A DNA stretch of 64,000 nt from CAUZIZ01 sp965218775 (GCA_965218775.1 CBDCLS010000006.1:2046001-2110000); one strand, 5' to 3'; shown: positions 25,438-33,783, counted from the first letter of the stretch. A program made the numbers and translations. Notes: generated by a model not told the origin, from the letters alone.

Positions 25438-25602
25438 TAGTGTCCTGTCCTCGAAATTCGCCACATAATTCTGCGGCCCTGACCGCCGTCTGCTGCGTTG
25501 CGCTTCCTCGAAAGACCCCAGGTATTCCCGCGTCAGCGCGCCTTGCATACGACGCCCATGGCTCGCAGACTTATGCACCGAACTTCCAGGACAGAACACT
25601 AG
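25438..25602. mobile_element. Short MITE-like palindrome between the DUF3311 and symporter genes
   Basis: The ends TTAGTGTCCTGTCCTCGAAA (25438 onward, 24 bases) and 25579-25602 are inverted copies (20 of 24 positions). The arms continue inward with a weaker match (CATAATTCTGCGGCCC against CATAAGTCTGCGAGCC). The TA beside TAGTGTCCTG on both sides again fits TA-targeting transposons. It separates two genes usually kept close together and fills most of the 339-base gap 25291-25629. Confidence 0.7.
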
Positions 25603-25629
25603 GTGGTTGCTGAAGCAGTTTCCCAGACT

Positions 25630-25878
25630 TCACGAGAACTCCTCACTGTTGACGGGATCTCGCTCCCCGTGCTCGTCTGCCAGATGACGGGGCCAGGCTT
25701 GGCGAACCAACGCCAGCATCAATAGTGAGGCGGCTACGCAGAAACCCATGTGGTAAACCAGGCCCACCGGTATTCCCGCTAGCAGTCGCGGATTATTCCA
25801 AAACCAAAGATCGTTGTGCAGAAGGTAGAGAGCTATCAGTACCAAATAAAGTACTCGTCTAAGCGTCGATTCTCTCAT
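25630..25878 (-). CDS. Small DUF3311-like membrane protein, symporter partner
   Basis: The 82-residue product has two membrane helices (about residues 8-20 and 38-60) around the motif HNDLWFWNNPRLLAGIPVGL. That fits the DUF3311 and related small proteins which accompany SSS symporters in many Planctomycetota and Acidobacteriota and start with the same LYLxHNDxW pattern. The C-terminus is charged (ADEHGERDPVN). It is upstream of the symporter on the same strand with a MITE-like palindrome between. It probably acts as an accessory subunit or assembly factor; this is based on synteny and is not demonstrated. Confidence 0.75.
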   Translation of the reverse strand: MRESTLRRVLYLVLIALYLLHNDLWFWNNPRLLAGIPVGLVYHMGFCVAASLLMLALVRQAWPRHLADEHGERDPVNSEEFS

Positions 25879-26057
25879 GGCGTTCTGCTGAACCGATGGA
25901 ATTGCAACACATCGAACGCATTGATCGCAAGCTCTGAGTGGTTTTTCCGTCGCACCTCCTTCAGGGTGTGAGAGTCGTTTCGTGTTAACCTACGGGGCTT
26001 GAAAGTAGCCGAGTCAGGACTGCTCTGGAGCGGTCAAGGCAGAGTCAGCGGGGAATC

Positions 26058-27197
26058 ATGAAGTCTTTCGTTTTCGAGCCGCGAACCAGATTGGTGTTTG
26101 GTGAGGGCACTCTGAACGATTTGGGTGTGCTGGCCGTCGAGCTCGAGTTGACCCGGACCCTCGTGGTCGCAGACCCGGGCCTGGTCCAGGTTGGTCATGC
26201 CGAGAGGGCGATGGGCGTCTTGGCGGGGGCAGGAGTTGAAGTCACTCTTTTCCAGGACTTCGAGGCCGACCCTGACTCGGCCATGGTAGAGCGGGGTTGT
26301 CGCTTTGCTGAGACTCTAGAGATCGATTCCATCGTAGGTCTCGGAGGAGGCAGCTCGCTGGATTGTGCCAAGGGGATCAATTTTCTGCTGACCAATGGTG
26401 GCGAGATGAAGGATTATCGAGGTTACGGCCACGCCCAGCGCCCCATGCTCCCCATGATCGGAGTTCCTACGACGGCGGGGACCGGGAGTGAAGCCCAGTC
26501 CTATGCGGTGATCTCGGACTCAGAGACGCACCTCAAGATGGCGTGCGGTGACCCCAAAGCAGCCTTTCGCGTCGCCGTCCTCGACCCGGCTTTGACGCTG
26601 TCGCAGCCTCCCCAGGTAACTGCAGTGTCCGGATTTGATGCCATCGCTCACTCAGTGGAGACCTTCGTCAGCAAGAAGCGGACGCAGCTATCGGCTTGTT
26701 TTTCGCGCGAAGCCTGGAGACTGCTCGAGGCGAATTACGAGAGAGTCTTGTCCCACCCTGAAGACGCCGAAGCCCGTGGGGCGATGCAGCTGGGGGCCTA
26801 TTTTGCCGGCTGCGCTGTCGAGAACTCCATGGTGGGTGCTGCTCATGCCTGTGCCAATCCTCTCTCGGCGCGTTACGGAACCACACACGGGGTTGCCATC
26901 GCCCTCTTACTCCCACACGTCGTGCGTTGGAACCAACCGGCTTCCGAGGACTGCTACGGTGAGCTCCTCAACTTTTCGGGCCAGAACTCGTCCAAACCTA
27001 GAGTCACCTCCCTATCCCAGCGCTTGGAGCAGCTGATTGTCTGCGGCAACCTACCGGTAGGACTGCGGGAGGTTGGAGTTCGGGAATCGGATCTTCCGAT
27101 CATGGCCGAGGAAGCCGCTCAACACTGGACTTCGCAATTCAATCCGCGGCCCCTCGATGTTTCCGGGGCACTCGAGGTGTACCGGTGCGCCTTCTAA
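26058..27197 (+). CDS. Iron-containing alcohol dehydrogenase
   Basis: The 379-residue protein has the Fe-ADH fold. The N-terminal NAD(P)-binding half carries VFGEGTLNDLG and GLGGGSSLDCAKG (about residues 95-107), and PTTAGTGSEAQSYAVI is the cofactor-contacting loop. In the C-terminal half the metal ligands lie in GFDAIAHSVETFV (Asp and His, near 196-200), GAAHACANPL (His near 264) and YGTTHGVAIALLLPHVV (His near 277). Such enzymes interconvert alcohols and aldehydes or related hydroxy acids in the cytoplasm. The last 13 bases overlap the next gene, suggesting co-transcription with a propeller protein. A partly conserved C-terminal helix domain (AAQHWTSQFNPRPLD) matches the family. Which alcohol is used is unknown. 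Confidence 0.92.
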   Translation: MKSFVFEPRTRLVFGEGTLNDLGVLAVELELTRTLVVADPGLVQVGHAERAMGVLAGAGVEVTLFQDFEADPDSAMVERGCRFAETLEIDSIVGLGGGSSLDCAKGINFLLTNGGEMKDYRGYGHAQRPMLPMIGVPTTAGTGSEAQSYAVISDSETHLKMACGDPKAAFRVAVLDPALTLSQPPQVTAVSGFDAIAHSVETFVSKKRTQLSACFSREAWRLLEANYERVLSHPEDAEARGAMQLGAYFAGCAVENSMVGAAHACANPLSARYGTTHGVAIALLLPHVVRWNQPASEDCYGELLNFSGQNSSKPRVTSLSQRLEQLIVCGNLPVGLREVGVRESDLPIMAEEAAQHWTSQFNPRPLDVSGALEVYRCAF

Positions 27198-28297
27198 CCC
27201 TCTTGCTGCTCCTGGCGCCGTACCTGGTCCATCCGGGTGGGTCTGCGCCGACCGACGACTGGCCTCAGTTCCGAGGGAGTCCAGGGCTCAGCGGAACCTC
27301 TTCTTCTCTCATCCCTGAGAAGCTCAAGGTGAAGTGGACTTACGATTGCGGGGAGGCGATTCAGTCCTCGGCCGCAATCCATAAGGGAAGTGTATTTGTG
27401 GGATCGGTTTCTGGTGAGCTCACTGCGCTGGACCTGGAGTCGGGCGCCCTGCTTTGGAAGTACGAGGCCTCCGATGCTATCGGGGAGTCCTCTCCCTGTG
27501 TCGAGAAGGGGATTGTCTATGTAGGAGACCTTGCCGGAAGCGTGCACGCCGTGTCGGTTCAGGATGGCAAGGGTATTTGGACATATGAGACGGAGGGCGA
27601 GCTCAAAGCCTCTCCCGTTGTCTCTGGTGATCGCGTCCTGATCGGATCTTATGATGGCCTGCTCTACTGTCTCTCGGCTCAGAATGGCGCGCTGCTCTGG
27701 CAAGTTCAAACCGATGGCCCGGTTAACTGCACCGCCGGAATTGCGGAAGGCATTGCCTATGTCTCAGGCTGTGACGGCATGCTGCGCGGGATTCGAATCT
27801 CAGACGGGGAGCAGGTAGTTTCAGTGGATATCGGCGCCTATACCGGCGCTTCTCCCGCCCTGGCCAACAACATGGTCGTGTTCGGTACCTTCGAGAACCG
27901 CGTGGTGGGCGTGGACCTTCTGCTCAAGAGCGTGCGTTGGTCCTACGAGCACCCGGAGAAGAAGTTTCCCTTCTACTCTTCAGCGGCCTTGGCTGCTGGC
28001 AAGGCGGTGGTGGGAGGACGGGACAAGAAGGTGCATTGTCTGGAAGCGGAGACCGGGAAACTACTCTGGACCTTTGCTACCAAGGGGCGGGTGGATTCCT
28101 CTCCAGCTGTCGCCGCAGGCAGGGTTTACGTCGGCTCCAAGGATGGGCGGTTCTACGTCCTTGATCTGGAGACTGGGAAGAAACTTTGGGAGTTTCCGGC
28201 CGGGAGTCCCATCTCGGCATCGCCGGCGCTGGCCGCGGGGCACGTCATCCTGGGATCGGAGGATGGCCTTATCTATTGCTTCGGTTCCGGCGGGTAG
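27185..28297 (+). CDS. Exported PQQ-type (BamB-like) beta-propeller protein
   Basis: The GTG start at 27185 overlaps the end of the alcohol dehydrogenase gene by 13 bases. The product starts with a signal peptide (LTLLLLLAPYLVHPG) and then DDWPQFRG, a hallmark of Planctomycetota/Acidobacteriota PQQ-like proteins. The rest is about seven repeats of the blade pattern G-x-V-Y-hydrophobic-G-S-x-x-G-x-x-x-A-L-x-x-x-x-G-x-x-x-W, for example GSVFVGSVSGELTALDLESG and GRVYVGSKDGRFYVLDLETG. No PQQ-binding catalytic residues are evident, so a scaffold or binding role is likelier than dehydrogenase activity. The coupling to an alcohol dehydrogenase is noteworthy, but the partner is cytoplasmic. Confidence 0.85.
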   Translation: MRLLTLLLLLAPYLVHPGGSAPTDDWPQFRGSPGLSGTSSSLIPEKLKVKWTYDCGEAIQSSAAIHKGSVFVGSVSGELTALDLESGALLWKYEASDAIGESSPCVEKGIVYVGDLAGSVHAVSVQDGKGIWTYETEGELKASPVVSGDRVLIGSYDGLLYCLSAQNGALLWQVQTDGPVNCTAGIAEGIAYVSGCDGMLRGIRISDGEQVVSVDIGAYTGASPALANNMVVFGTFENRVVGVDLLLKSVRWSYEHPEKKFPFYSSAALAAGKAVVGGRDKKVHCLEAETGKLLWTFATKGRVDSSPAVAAGRVYVGSKDGRFYVLDLETGKKLWEFPAGSPISASPALAAGHVILGSEDGLIYCFGSGG

Positions 28298-28357
28298 GAA
28301 TCCCTGGACTGCTCTCCATCCAGAATGTCAAAGGGGGCAAAACAGGTCTGGATCAGT

Positions 28358-28379
28358 CTAGTACAGAACGCTGTACTAG
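28358..28379. terminator. Perfect hairpin at a convergent 3' junction
   Basis: CTAGTACAG (28358-28366) and CTGTACTAG (28371-28379) form a nine-base stem with an AACG loop. It lies between the stop codons of the propeller gene (28297) and the gene on the other strand (28380). No U-tract follows, but the placement suggests it marks both transcript ends. Confidence 0.5.
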
Positions 28380-28724
28380 CTATTCCCTGTTACAGGGCGG
28401 ATGGCAGGCAGCAATCAGCCGTGTTCGCACGACAGCCCTCTCCTCTGGGGTGGACATCGGCATTAGGTGGACGAAGACGAGGAGATTGTGGGTCGTGCCC
28501 GCCTGCCTGAGCCAGCAAGGGTACTTGTCGTGTTCCGTCAAGAAGTCGCGCTGTGCCAAACTGGGAGATTCTTCGAAATAAAGGGGCTTGAGGGAACCCG
28601 ACGGCTGAGTCGCGAAAATCGCGAACAGTCCTGCTTTGCCAGGGGGAGCCCAACTGTCCAGAGAGGTAGGGCTGTCGAAGAAATAGCCGGCGCACCGGAC
28701 TCCGAGGTTGGTAGTGTACTGCAC
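28380..28724 (-). CDS. Small GIY-YIG-nuclease-like protein
   Basis: The 114-residue protein begins with a GTG start and contains, in order, PGKAGLFAIFATQPSGSLKP, PLYFEESPSLAQRDF, HDKYPCWLRQAGTTHNLL and ERAVVRTRLIAACHPPCN. This resembles small stand-alone GIY-YIG-type proteins: a G-hydrophobic-Y/F-A-I start, a Y-hydrophobic-G-E-S strand, an HHKYxCWL block, and an ER..VE..L....PPCN end. The first motif is degraded (YFEES instead of YIGES), so catalysis is doubtful. No neighbour indicates a role. A hairpin touches its stop codon at 28379. I am moderately sure this is a real gene and less sure of the family. Confidence 0.5.
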   Translation of the reverse strand: MQYTTNLGVRCAGYFFDSPTSLDSWAPPGKAGLFAIFATQPSGSLKPLYFEESPSLAQRDFLTEHDKYPCWLRQAGTTHNLLVFVHLMPMSTPEERAVVRTRLIAACHPPCNRE

Positions 28725-28820
28725 AAATAGTAATATATCAGTTCTCTACGTCGTTTGAGATAGGAAGATTGGGTTGTGCCTGTGCTGCTAACCCGATCAC
28801 AGATTACTGCTTATTACTGC

Positions 28821-28843
28821 TCACTGCTCACTATTCAAGTTCC
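28821..28843. repeat. Copy of the CACTGCTCACTATTCAAGTT repeat
   Basis: CACTGCTCACTATTCAAGTT, with three adjoining bases, recurs as the reverse complement at 62162-62184 with one mismatch. Both copies lie immediately behind the 3' end of a gene. The role is unknown. Confidence 0.6.
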
Positions 28844-28846
28844 CAG

Positions 28847-30151
28847 TCAGAGACGGACCCAGCGCCGGGACTTCATCTCGAACCTAGGCAGGGTTCCCGG
28901 GGGAACGAGCGAAACCGGGATTCGGATCGATAGGATTTCTCGCAGTCTTTCTTCAAGGCGGCCGGTGAGCGTGGCCTGATCTGACGACGATTGAGTCGGT
29001 TCGACCTGGATGGCCAAATCGTGCAAGCCATCTGCCTGCTGCACCTGGACCCGATACTCGGCTACATCTGGAATCGCTCGAAGGGTTTCCTCGATGGCGC
29101 TGGGAAAGATATTCACGCCTCGGACGATCACCATATCGTCGGTTCGTCCCAGGATCCCTCCGGCCAGTGCAAGGTCAAAACGCCCGCAGGCGCAGAGAGG
29201 GTCCTTTGCCCTTTCTACCAGGTCACCGGTGCGATAGCGCAGCAGGGGAGAGGCGGTTCGTCCTAGAGTCGTGAGCACCAACTCTCCTCGTTCCCCCGGC
29301 CCGACCGGGTTTCCTGACTCAGGATCGATGACCTCCGGCAAATAGGCGGATTCGATGATGTGCAGGACTCCGACCTGATGCGGACAGCCAAAGCTCACGG
29401 GTCCCACTTCTGTCATTCCGTGCTGGTCCACCAGCCGGGCACCGTGCCAGAGCGATTCAATTCGGGAGCGAGTGGCTGCTATGCCTGCGCCCGGCTCGCC
29501 CGCAGCAAAAAGGGTTCGGACTCCGGCTTTCTCCAGCTCGATCCCTTGGCTGGCCGCAATCTCACCCAGTCTGATGGCGTAGGTTGGCGTACAGCATACG
29601 ACGCTGACCTTTGTATCCAGCAGGATTCGTAGGCGGGCGGTGCTGCTCAGACCTCCACCCGGAATGCAGAAACAGCCCATTCGCACGGCGGCGTCGAAGG
29701 CGGTCCAGAAGCCGAGGAAGGGAGCGAAAGAAAAAGCAAAAAAGATTCGATCGGAGGGACCGACGCCGGACACTCTGTAAACGGTTTCCCAGTTGTCCAG
29801 CATCCACTGCCAACTCTCTGGGGTATCCAACCAGCGCAGCGGAGCGCCGGTGGTGCCGCTCGTCTGACAGAAGCGACTGTAACTCTCCAGTGGGAAGGTC
29901 AGATTCGTCCCGTACGGCGGGTGGGTTGTTTGGTCTTTGACGATCTCGGCTTTGAGGGTAAACGGGAAGCGGCTGAAAAAGTCCCGGAGACTGCTCCAGC
30001 CAGGGCTGAGTCCGGCCTGTTTGATCTTGCCCGAGTAGAAGGCATTATCCGAGATCATCAGGGAGACCAGAGCACGGAGCTTCGTGAGCTGCTGGGCCTC
30101 AATCTTGCTTCGGCTCGGAAAGGGTACTGGGCCCTTGTCAACGGTACCCAT
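28847..30151 (-). CDS. PaaK-like phenylacetate-CoA-ligase-family AMP-forming enzyme
   Basis: The 434-residue protein is the normal length of phenylacetate-CoA ligases. The P-loop CQTSGTTGAPLRW is at about residues 93-105. A5-type YGMTE becomes DQHGMTEVGP, and the hinge region contains LLRYRTGDLVE with a CACGRFD segment followed by GRTDDMVIVRGVNIFPSAIE, all as in PaaK. Such enzymes activate aryl or acyl acids as adenylates and load CoA or a carrier thiol. It is the last gene of a four-gene operon with a radical SAM protein, a halogenase-like flavoprotein and a thioesterase, 6 bases after the latter. It probably primes or releases the acid handled by the other enzymes; the substrate is unknown. 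Confidence 0.88.
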   Translation of the reverse strand: MGTVDKGPVPFPSRSKIEAQQLTKLRALVSLMISDNAFYSGKIKQAGLSPGWSSLRDFFSRFPFTLKAEIVKDQTTHPPYGTNLTFPLESYSRFCQTSGTTGAPLRWLDTPESWQWMLDNWETVYRVSGVGPSDRIFFAFSFAPFLGFWTAFDAAVRMGCFCIPGGGLSSTARLRILLDTKVSVVCCTPTYAIRLGEIAASQGIELEKAGVRTLFAAGEPGAGIAATRSRIESLWHGARLVDQHGMTEVGPVSFGCPHQVGVLHIIESAYLPEVIDPESGNPVGPGERGELVLTTLGRTASPLLRYRTGDLVERAKDPLCACGRFDLALAGGILGRTDDMVIVRGVNIFPSAIEETLRAIPDVAEYRVQVQQADGLHDLAIQVEPTQSSSDQATLTGRLEERLREILSIRIPVSLVPPGTLPRFEMKSRRWVRL

Positions 30152-30157
30152 AGGCGA

Positions 30158-30610
30158 TCAGCTTCGAAGCGGACGCTCAGCGGGTGCGACTTCGATCTTT
30201 GCGGCAATCTGCGCTGGAATCGGAACCGAAACCATCTTGCCTCCTGGTTGTGTCACGTCGGCACAGACGACGGTAAGCGAGCCCCTTGCTACCTCCTGAG
30301 TTCCTTCCTCTGTCCGCTTGTTGAAGAGAAAGAGGTAGCTCACCGATTTCTCCCTCTTCTCTTGAACCAAGAGGTGAATCTCGACCTGGTCGTCGAAGCG
30401 CAGAGGGTGCCTGTAGTCGCACTCCGCACGAACTCGCGGCCAGCCCAGTATGCGACTGCCGTCTCTGGGGTGGACGTCCAAGCCGAGCGAACGATAAAAG
30501 GCGTGCTCCGTTTCCTCCATGTAGCGGAAGAAGTTGGCGAAGTGGACGATACCCGCCATGTCCGTGTCCGCGAAGTGAATCAACCGCACCAGCCTGAACT
30601 CGTATGCCAT
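30158..30610 (-). CDS. Hot-dog-fold acyl-CoA thioesterase (4HBT family)
   Basis: The 150-residue protein starts with the 4-hydroxybenzoyl-CoA/YbgC thioesterase motif IHFADTDMAGIVHFANFFRY, in which the Asp of DTDMAG fits the catalytic position. It continues with the usual long helix (MEETEHAFYRSLGLDVHP) and strands (YRHPLRFDDQVEIHLLV, VCADVTQPGGKMVSVP). These enzymes hydrolyse small acyl- or aroyl-CoA thioesters. It lies 6 bases after the flavoprotein gene and 6 bases before the CoA ligase, so the operon contains both a CoA-forming and a CoA-releasing enzyme. This suggests that the chemistry in between happens on a thioester intermediate. Confidence 0.9.
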   Translation of the reverse strand: MAYEFRLVRLIHFADTDMAGIVHFANFFRYMEETEHAFYRSLGLDVHPRDGSRILGWPRVRAECDYRHPLRFDDQVEIHLLVQEKREKSVSYLFLFNKRTEEGTQEVARGSLTVVCADVTQPGGKMVSVPIPAQIAAKIEVAPAERPLRS

Positions 30611-30616
30611 GGCTTG

Positions 30617-31951
30617 CTACGAAACTGGATAAGGATCGGCTGCAGTTTCGGTTCGTGAGGTCGAATCAGCCTGTCCCCGCATTCCACCTCGCCGCCGCAG
30701 CGCCTGACCGTGACTCAGAGGATCTGGCAACGGGACGAGTTCTGCCGCGGCCTGAAAGAGCTGGCCGAAGTCCCGGAACAGGTTGCCAATGAGGCAGTCC
30801 GTGAGATCCCCTCTCAGATCGGGATGGTTTTTCATGAGTCGGCGGAAGCTGAACTCTTTGTCATAAAAGGCATAGACGAGTTTTCGCATGGCCTCGATTC
30901 CATGGCAGAGTTGGGCCCCATACTCCTCGAATCGGGCTGCGGAGAAGTCGCTGGCTTGAAAGGCTGCATCCACCGCCTCAGCTGCCCACTCGCCACTTTT
31001 CAAAGCGAGAAAAACACCGGAGGAGAAAACCGGATCCAGGAAAGCAAAGGAGTCGCCCGCTAGGATCAGACCGTCGGCAGAGGAGTATCTCGACCGATAT
31101 GAGTAGTCTCCGGTGACTCGATAAGGACCACTGCGGCGTCCCTTCACCAGGTGCCGCTTGATCCAGGGGTTGCTGCCGATCTCGCGCTCGAAGATCGCGG
31201 CGGGCTCGCGCTCCCGCTTGAAGAGGTATTCTTTTTGAGCGACCAGCCCCACGCTCACCAGGTCGTCCGCCAGGGGTATGTACCAGAACCAACCCTTCTC
31301 CGGCAGATACGCTATGGTGGTGGCACCCTCATCCAGGCCCGGATCGCGAAGGGCTCCTTCGTAATAGGTCCAGATTGCAGTCCGGTTGAGGTGTTCGTCC
31401 CGGATTCGCCAGTGGTTCTTGTTGGCCGAGAAGGCCGCACGCCCGGTGGCATCGACGGTCATAGGGGAGGAGAATTCACGAGTCGCTCCCGATTTGTCGA
31501 CTGTCCGGACCCCTGTTACGGCTCCATCCCGGTAGACGAGCCCGGTCGCGGTCGTCTCCTCGAGGACAGAGGCTCCTTTGCTGCGAGCATTGTCGAGCAG
31601 CATCTGATCGAACTCACTTCGGAGCACCTGCCAGGTGGTGGAGGCCTCGTGCTTCAGGTGTTGAAAGAAGTAGAAGGGTTGGGAGACTTCTCCCTCCGTG
31701 GAAACAAATTGGACGCTGTACTTCTTGGGAAACTGGGAGGCTTTGAGCCGATCCACCACCCCCAGCCGCTCGAGGGTGAAATAGCAGTAGGGCATCAGGG
31801 ACTCCCCCACGCTATAGCGCGGAAATTTCTCCCGTTCCAGTACCAGCACATCCCTGCCATTTTCAGCCAGGATGGCGGCCGCAGTCGAACCAGCCGGCCC
31901 GCCCCCAATGACCAGGACATCCCGATGTTCTTGGGTCTCAGTGGTTGTCAT
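30617..31951 (-). CDS. FAD-dependent halogenase-like oxidoreductase
   Basis: The 444-residue protein opens with the FAD dinucleotide fold (VLVIGGGPAGSTAAAILAENG, residues 13-33) and continues EREKFPRYSVGESLMP, the second conserved block of flavin-dependent halogenases and geranylgeranyl-reductase-like enzymes. The halogenase hallmark WxWxIP is present as WFWYIP (about residue 231). The FAD/ribityl block GLILAGDSFAFLDPVFSSGV is intact. In halogenases these residues keep out monooxygenation, and chlorination needs a Lys in the tunnel that I cannot confirm. Thus a halogenase or a related oxidase acting on a thioester-bound substrate is possible. It is the second gene of the operon, 18 bases after the radical SAM gene and 6 bases before the thioesterase. 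Confidence 0.82.
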   Translation of the reverse strand: MTTTETQEHRDVLVIGGGPAGSTAAAILAENGRDVLVLEREKFPRYSVGESLMPYCYFTLERLGVVDRLKASQFPKKYSVQFVSTEGEVSQPFYFFQHLKHEASTTWQVLRSEFDQMLLDNARSKGASVLEETTATGLVYRDGAVTGVRTVDKSGATREFSSPMTVDATGRAAFSANKNHWRIRDEHLNRTAIWTYYEGALRDPGLDEGATTIAYLPEKGWFWYIPLADDLVSVGLVAQKEYLFKREREPAAIFEREIGSNPWIKRHLVKGRRSGPYRVTGDYSYRSRYSSADGLILAGDSFAFLDPVFSSGVFLALKSGEWAAEAVDAAFQASDFSAARFEEYGAQLCHGIEAMRKLVYAFYDKEFSFRRLMKNHPDLRGDLTDCLIGNLFRDFGQLFQAAAELVPLPDPLSHGQALRRRGGMRGQADSTSRTETAADPYPVS

Positions 31952-31969
31952 CGCCCGGGTCTCGAGTAC

Positions 31970-33307
31970 TCACGTATAGCGCGCATTGCGATGCTCCGGG
32001 AGGAAGAATTCAGGCAGGAGGCGATCTACCTGCAGCAGGCCCTGCCGCGTGAGAAGGACTGTTCCATTGGAAACTCGGAGGTATCCGGATTCCTGAAGAC
32101 GCGTCAAAGTTGCGCCGAATCGTTCCAGAATATCCGACTGGAATTTCTCTTGGAAATAGGCTCTCCTCACCTGTCCCAGTTTTAGCTGAAGGATGAGCTC
32201 CCTGATCAGGCCTTCTTCCTGGGTCGGTGTGAGCGCTCGATGGATGGGCAGTTCGCCCCGCTTGATTCTAGCCATGTAGGGGCCGATATCGTGTTCGTTT
32301 TGGAAATGGGTTCCGCCGATGTGAGAGAAAGAGGAAACACCCAGAGCGATCATGTCGGCGCCCGACCACAACTGATCCCGATAGACGAATCGGCTCTTGG
32401 CTGGATCCTTGACCGCCGTGTAGGCACTGCCCACCTGATAGCCTGCCTTTTCCAGTTGGGAGAAGGCAAGGTCGACCCACCTTCGTTTGGTGGGCCAATC
32501 TGCGACCGGAGCGACCTGGCTGCCCTCGTCTTTCATGTTCTTGTAAATAGTCGTGTTGTAGGGAACCTCCATCTGATAGATGGTGACGCTGTCGGGCTCG
32601 AGGGAAAAGCTTTTCTCAACACAGTTCTGCCAGTTCTCTTCGGTTTCACCGACCATCCCTGCGATGAGATCGATGTTGAGTTGGGGAAAGCCGAGCGACC
32701 TGGCGAACTCGTAGGCGCGCCAGATCTCCTTGGATCGGTGAGCTCGCCCGTTGATTTCCAGGATATGGTCATCGAAGTTTTCGACTCCCAGGCTGAGCCG
32801 GGTAACGCCCAGATCATGGATGACCTGCAGCTTGCTTTCAGTGAGGGTTCCGGGCTCACACTCGAAGGTGATTTCCTGTGCCTGCTCCCAGGGAAGGATC
32901 GCGCTCAACCGTTCGGTCAGAGAGCGCAGCTGGCGGGTGGAGAGATAGGAGGGAGTGCCGCCGCCGAAGTAGATAAAGTCCAGGTCTCGCTGCCCGATGA
33001 AGGGCCGCGATGCGTACAACTCCAATTCCCGGACGAGGATATCCAGATAGTCTCGGATTTCGGTGGAGTTCTTTCCGGTGTACACGCGGAAGTAGCAGAA
33101 ATGACAGCGCCTCCGGCAGAAGGGAATGTGCAGGTACATCCCCATCGGGGTAGCTGGATCGGGAGGCCGCTGCAGCGCAGAGACAGCTTCGCCCACGCGA
33201 TCGGGACTCCAGAAGGAAAAGGGAGGATAGTTGGCGATAAAGTAATTGCTGGCGGTAGTCTCCTCAGTCGAGGTCAAGCTTTGTGACTCAGCCTTCTTTA
33301 GTTCCAT
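31970..33307 (-). CDS. HemN/HemW-like radical SAM enzyme
   Basis: ATG 33307 is chosen because GGTAGGACTC precedes it; upstream frame sequence looks random. The 445-residue protein has the HemN-type SAM cluster motif PFCRRRCHFCYF (cysteines about 64, 68, 71), then FIYFGGGTPSYLS for SAM amino-group binding, FECEPGTL, LSLGVENFDDHIL, and a C-terminal winged-helix-like tail (GATLTRLQESGYLRVSNG). True HemN makes protoporphyrinogen, but many relatives are methyltransferases, cyclopropanases or heme chaperones (HemW). No heme pathway gene is adjacent. Being first in an operon with a halogenase-like flavoprotein, a thioesterase and a CoA ligase argues for a role in specialised metabolism rather than heme synthesis. 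Confidence 0.85.
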   Translation of the reverse strand: MELKKAESQSLTSTEETTASNYFIANYPPFSFWSPDRVGEAVSALQRPPDPATPMGMYLHIPFCRRRCHFCYFRVYTGKNSTEIRDYLDILVRELELYASRPFIGQRDLDFIYFGGGTPSYLSTRQLRSLTERLSAILPWEQAQEITFECEPGTLTESKLQVIHDLGVTRLSLGVENFDDHILEINGRAHRSKEIWRAYEFARSLGFPQLNIDLIAGMVGETEENWQNCVEKSFSLEPDSVTIYQMEVPYNTTIYKNMKDEGSQVAPVADWPTKRRWVDLAFSQLEKAGYQVGSAYTAVKDPAKSRFVYRDQLWSGADMIALGVSSFSHIGGTHFQNEHDIGPYMARIKRGELPIHRALTPTQEEGLIRELILQLKLGQVRRAYFQEKFQSDILERFGATLTRLQESGYLRVSNGTVLLTRQGLLQVDRLLPEFFLPEHRNARYT

Positions 33308-33783
33308 GAGTCCTACCAATACTCCGACCATTCTAACAGCAAAGCTGGGAAGCGAATTCCAACCAGCGTAGACCGCAGGTCTTAATGCTGCCACTTTTCC
33401 TTTTTAGAATCAACAGTTTGCGGCTATAAGGATCTCGCGAGAAACCCTCAGAGTTGACGATTTTATAGCGTCTTGTTAACAACTCGGAGAAGCCCGGGAC
33501 AAGCCCACACAAGTCGTTGGGGATTCACCCCTTTGGAAATAGACGGGAACCCCACCGCATCACTCTTGTATCGCACACCCGGTTCACGGGTTGGCATGAG
33601 CGTAAAGACGCTAGGCAATCTTGTTGTCAGATTCCGGGTTTGTCTGAAAGCCGGACACCGAGTACAATTGGCGCTGTTTGGAAGTGGAAGTTTCTCGGGG
33701 GTCCTTGATTACCCCGACCAGTAGAAAGGGCTCAGGTTAGGCGGCGGCACCTTGCCAGAAACTTGTTGAAGTTCCAAGGGAAT
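33308..33783. promoter_or_regulatory. Divergent intergenic region between the radical SAM operon and the Rieske gene
   Basis: The 476-base gap lies between two genes that start outward, so promoters for both operons must lie here. A candidate for the plus strand is TTGACG (33454-33459) with a 17-base space to TAACAA (33477-33482), but the second box is poor. A direct ribosome-site AAGGGA precedes the Rieske ATG. No repeat, operator or small RNA gene was recognised in the rest. Confidence 0.3.

Noticed and set aside
28358..28730. The segment around the GIY-YIG-like gene as an insertion sequence
   Set aside because: The left hairpin is not matched by an inverted end on the right, and the frame inside does not resemble a transposase.
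32240..33286. Plus-strand frame of almost 350 codons opposite the radical SAM gene
   Set aside because: The radical SAM frame carries all motifs. The opposite frame has no recognisable domain or ribosome site.
31970..33307. Heme biosynthesis role for the HemN-like gene
   Set aside because: No heme genes are nearby, and the operon partners point to thioester-linked chemistry; kept only as an alternative.
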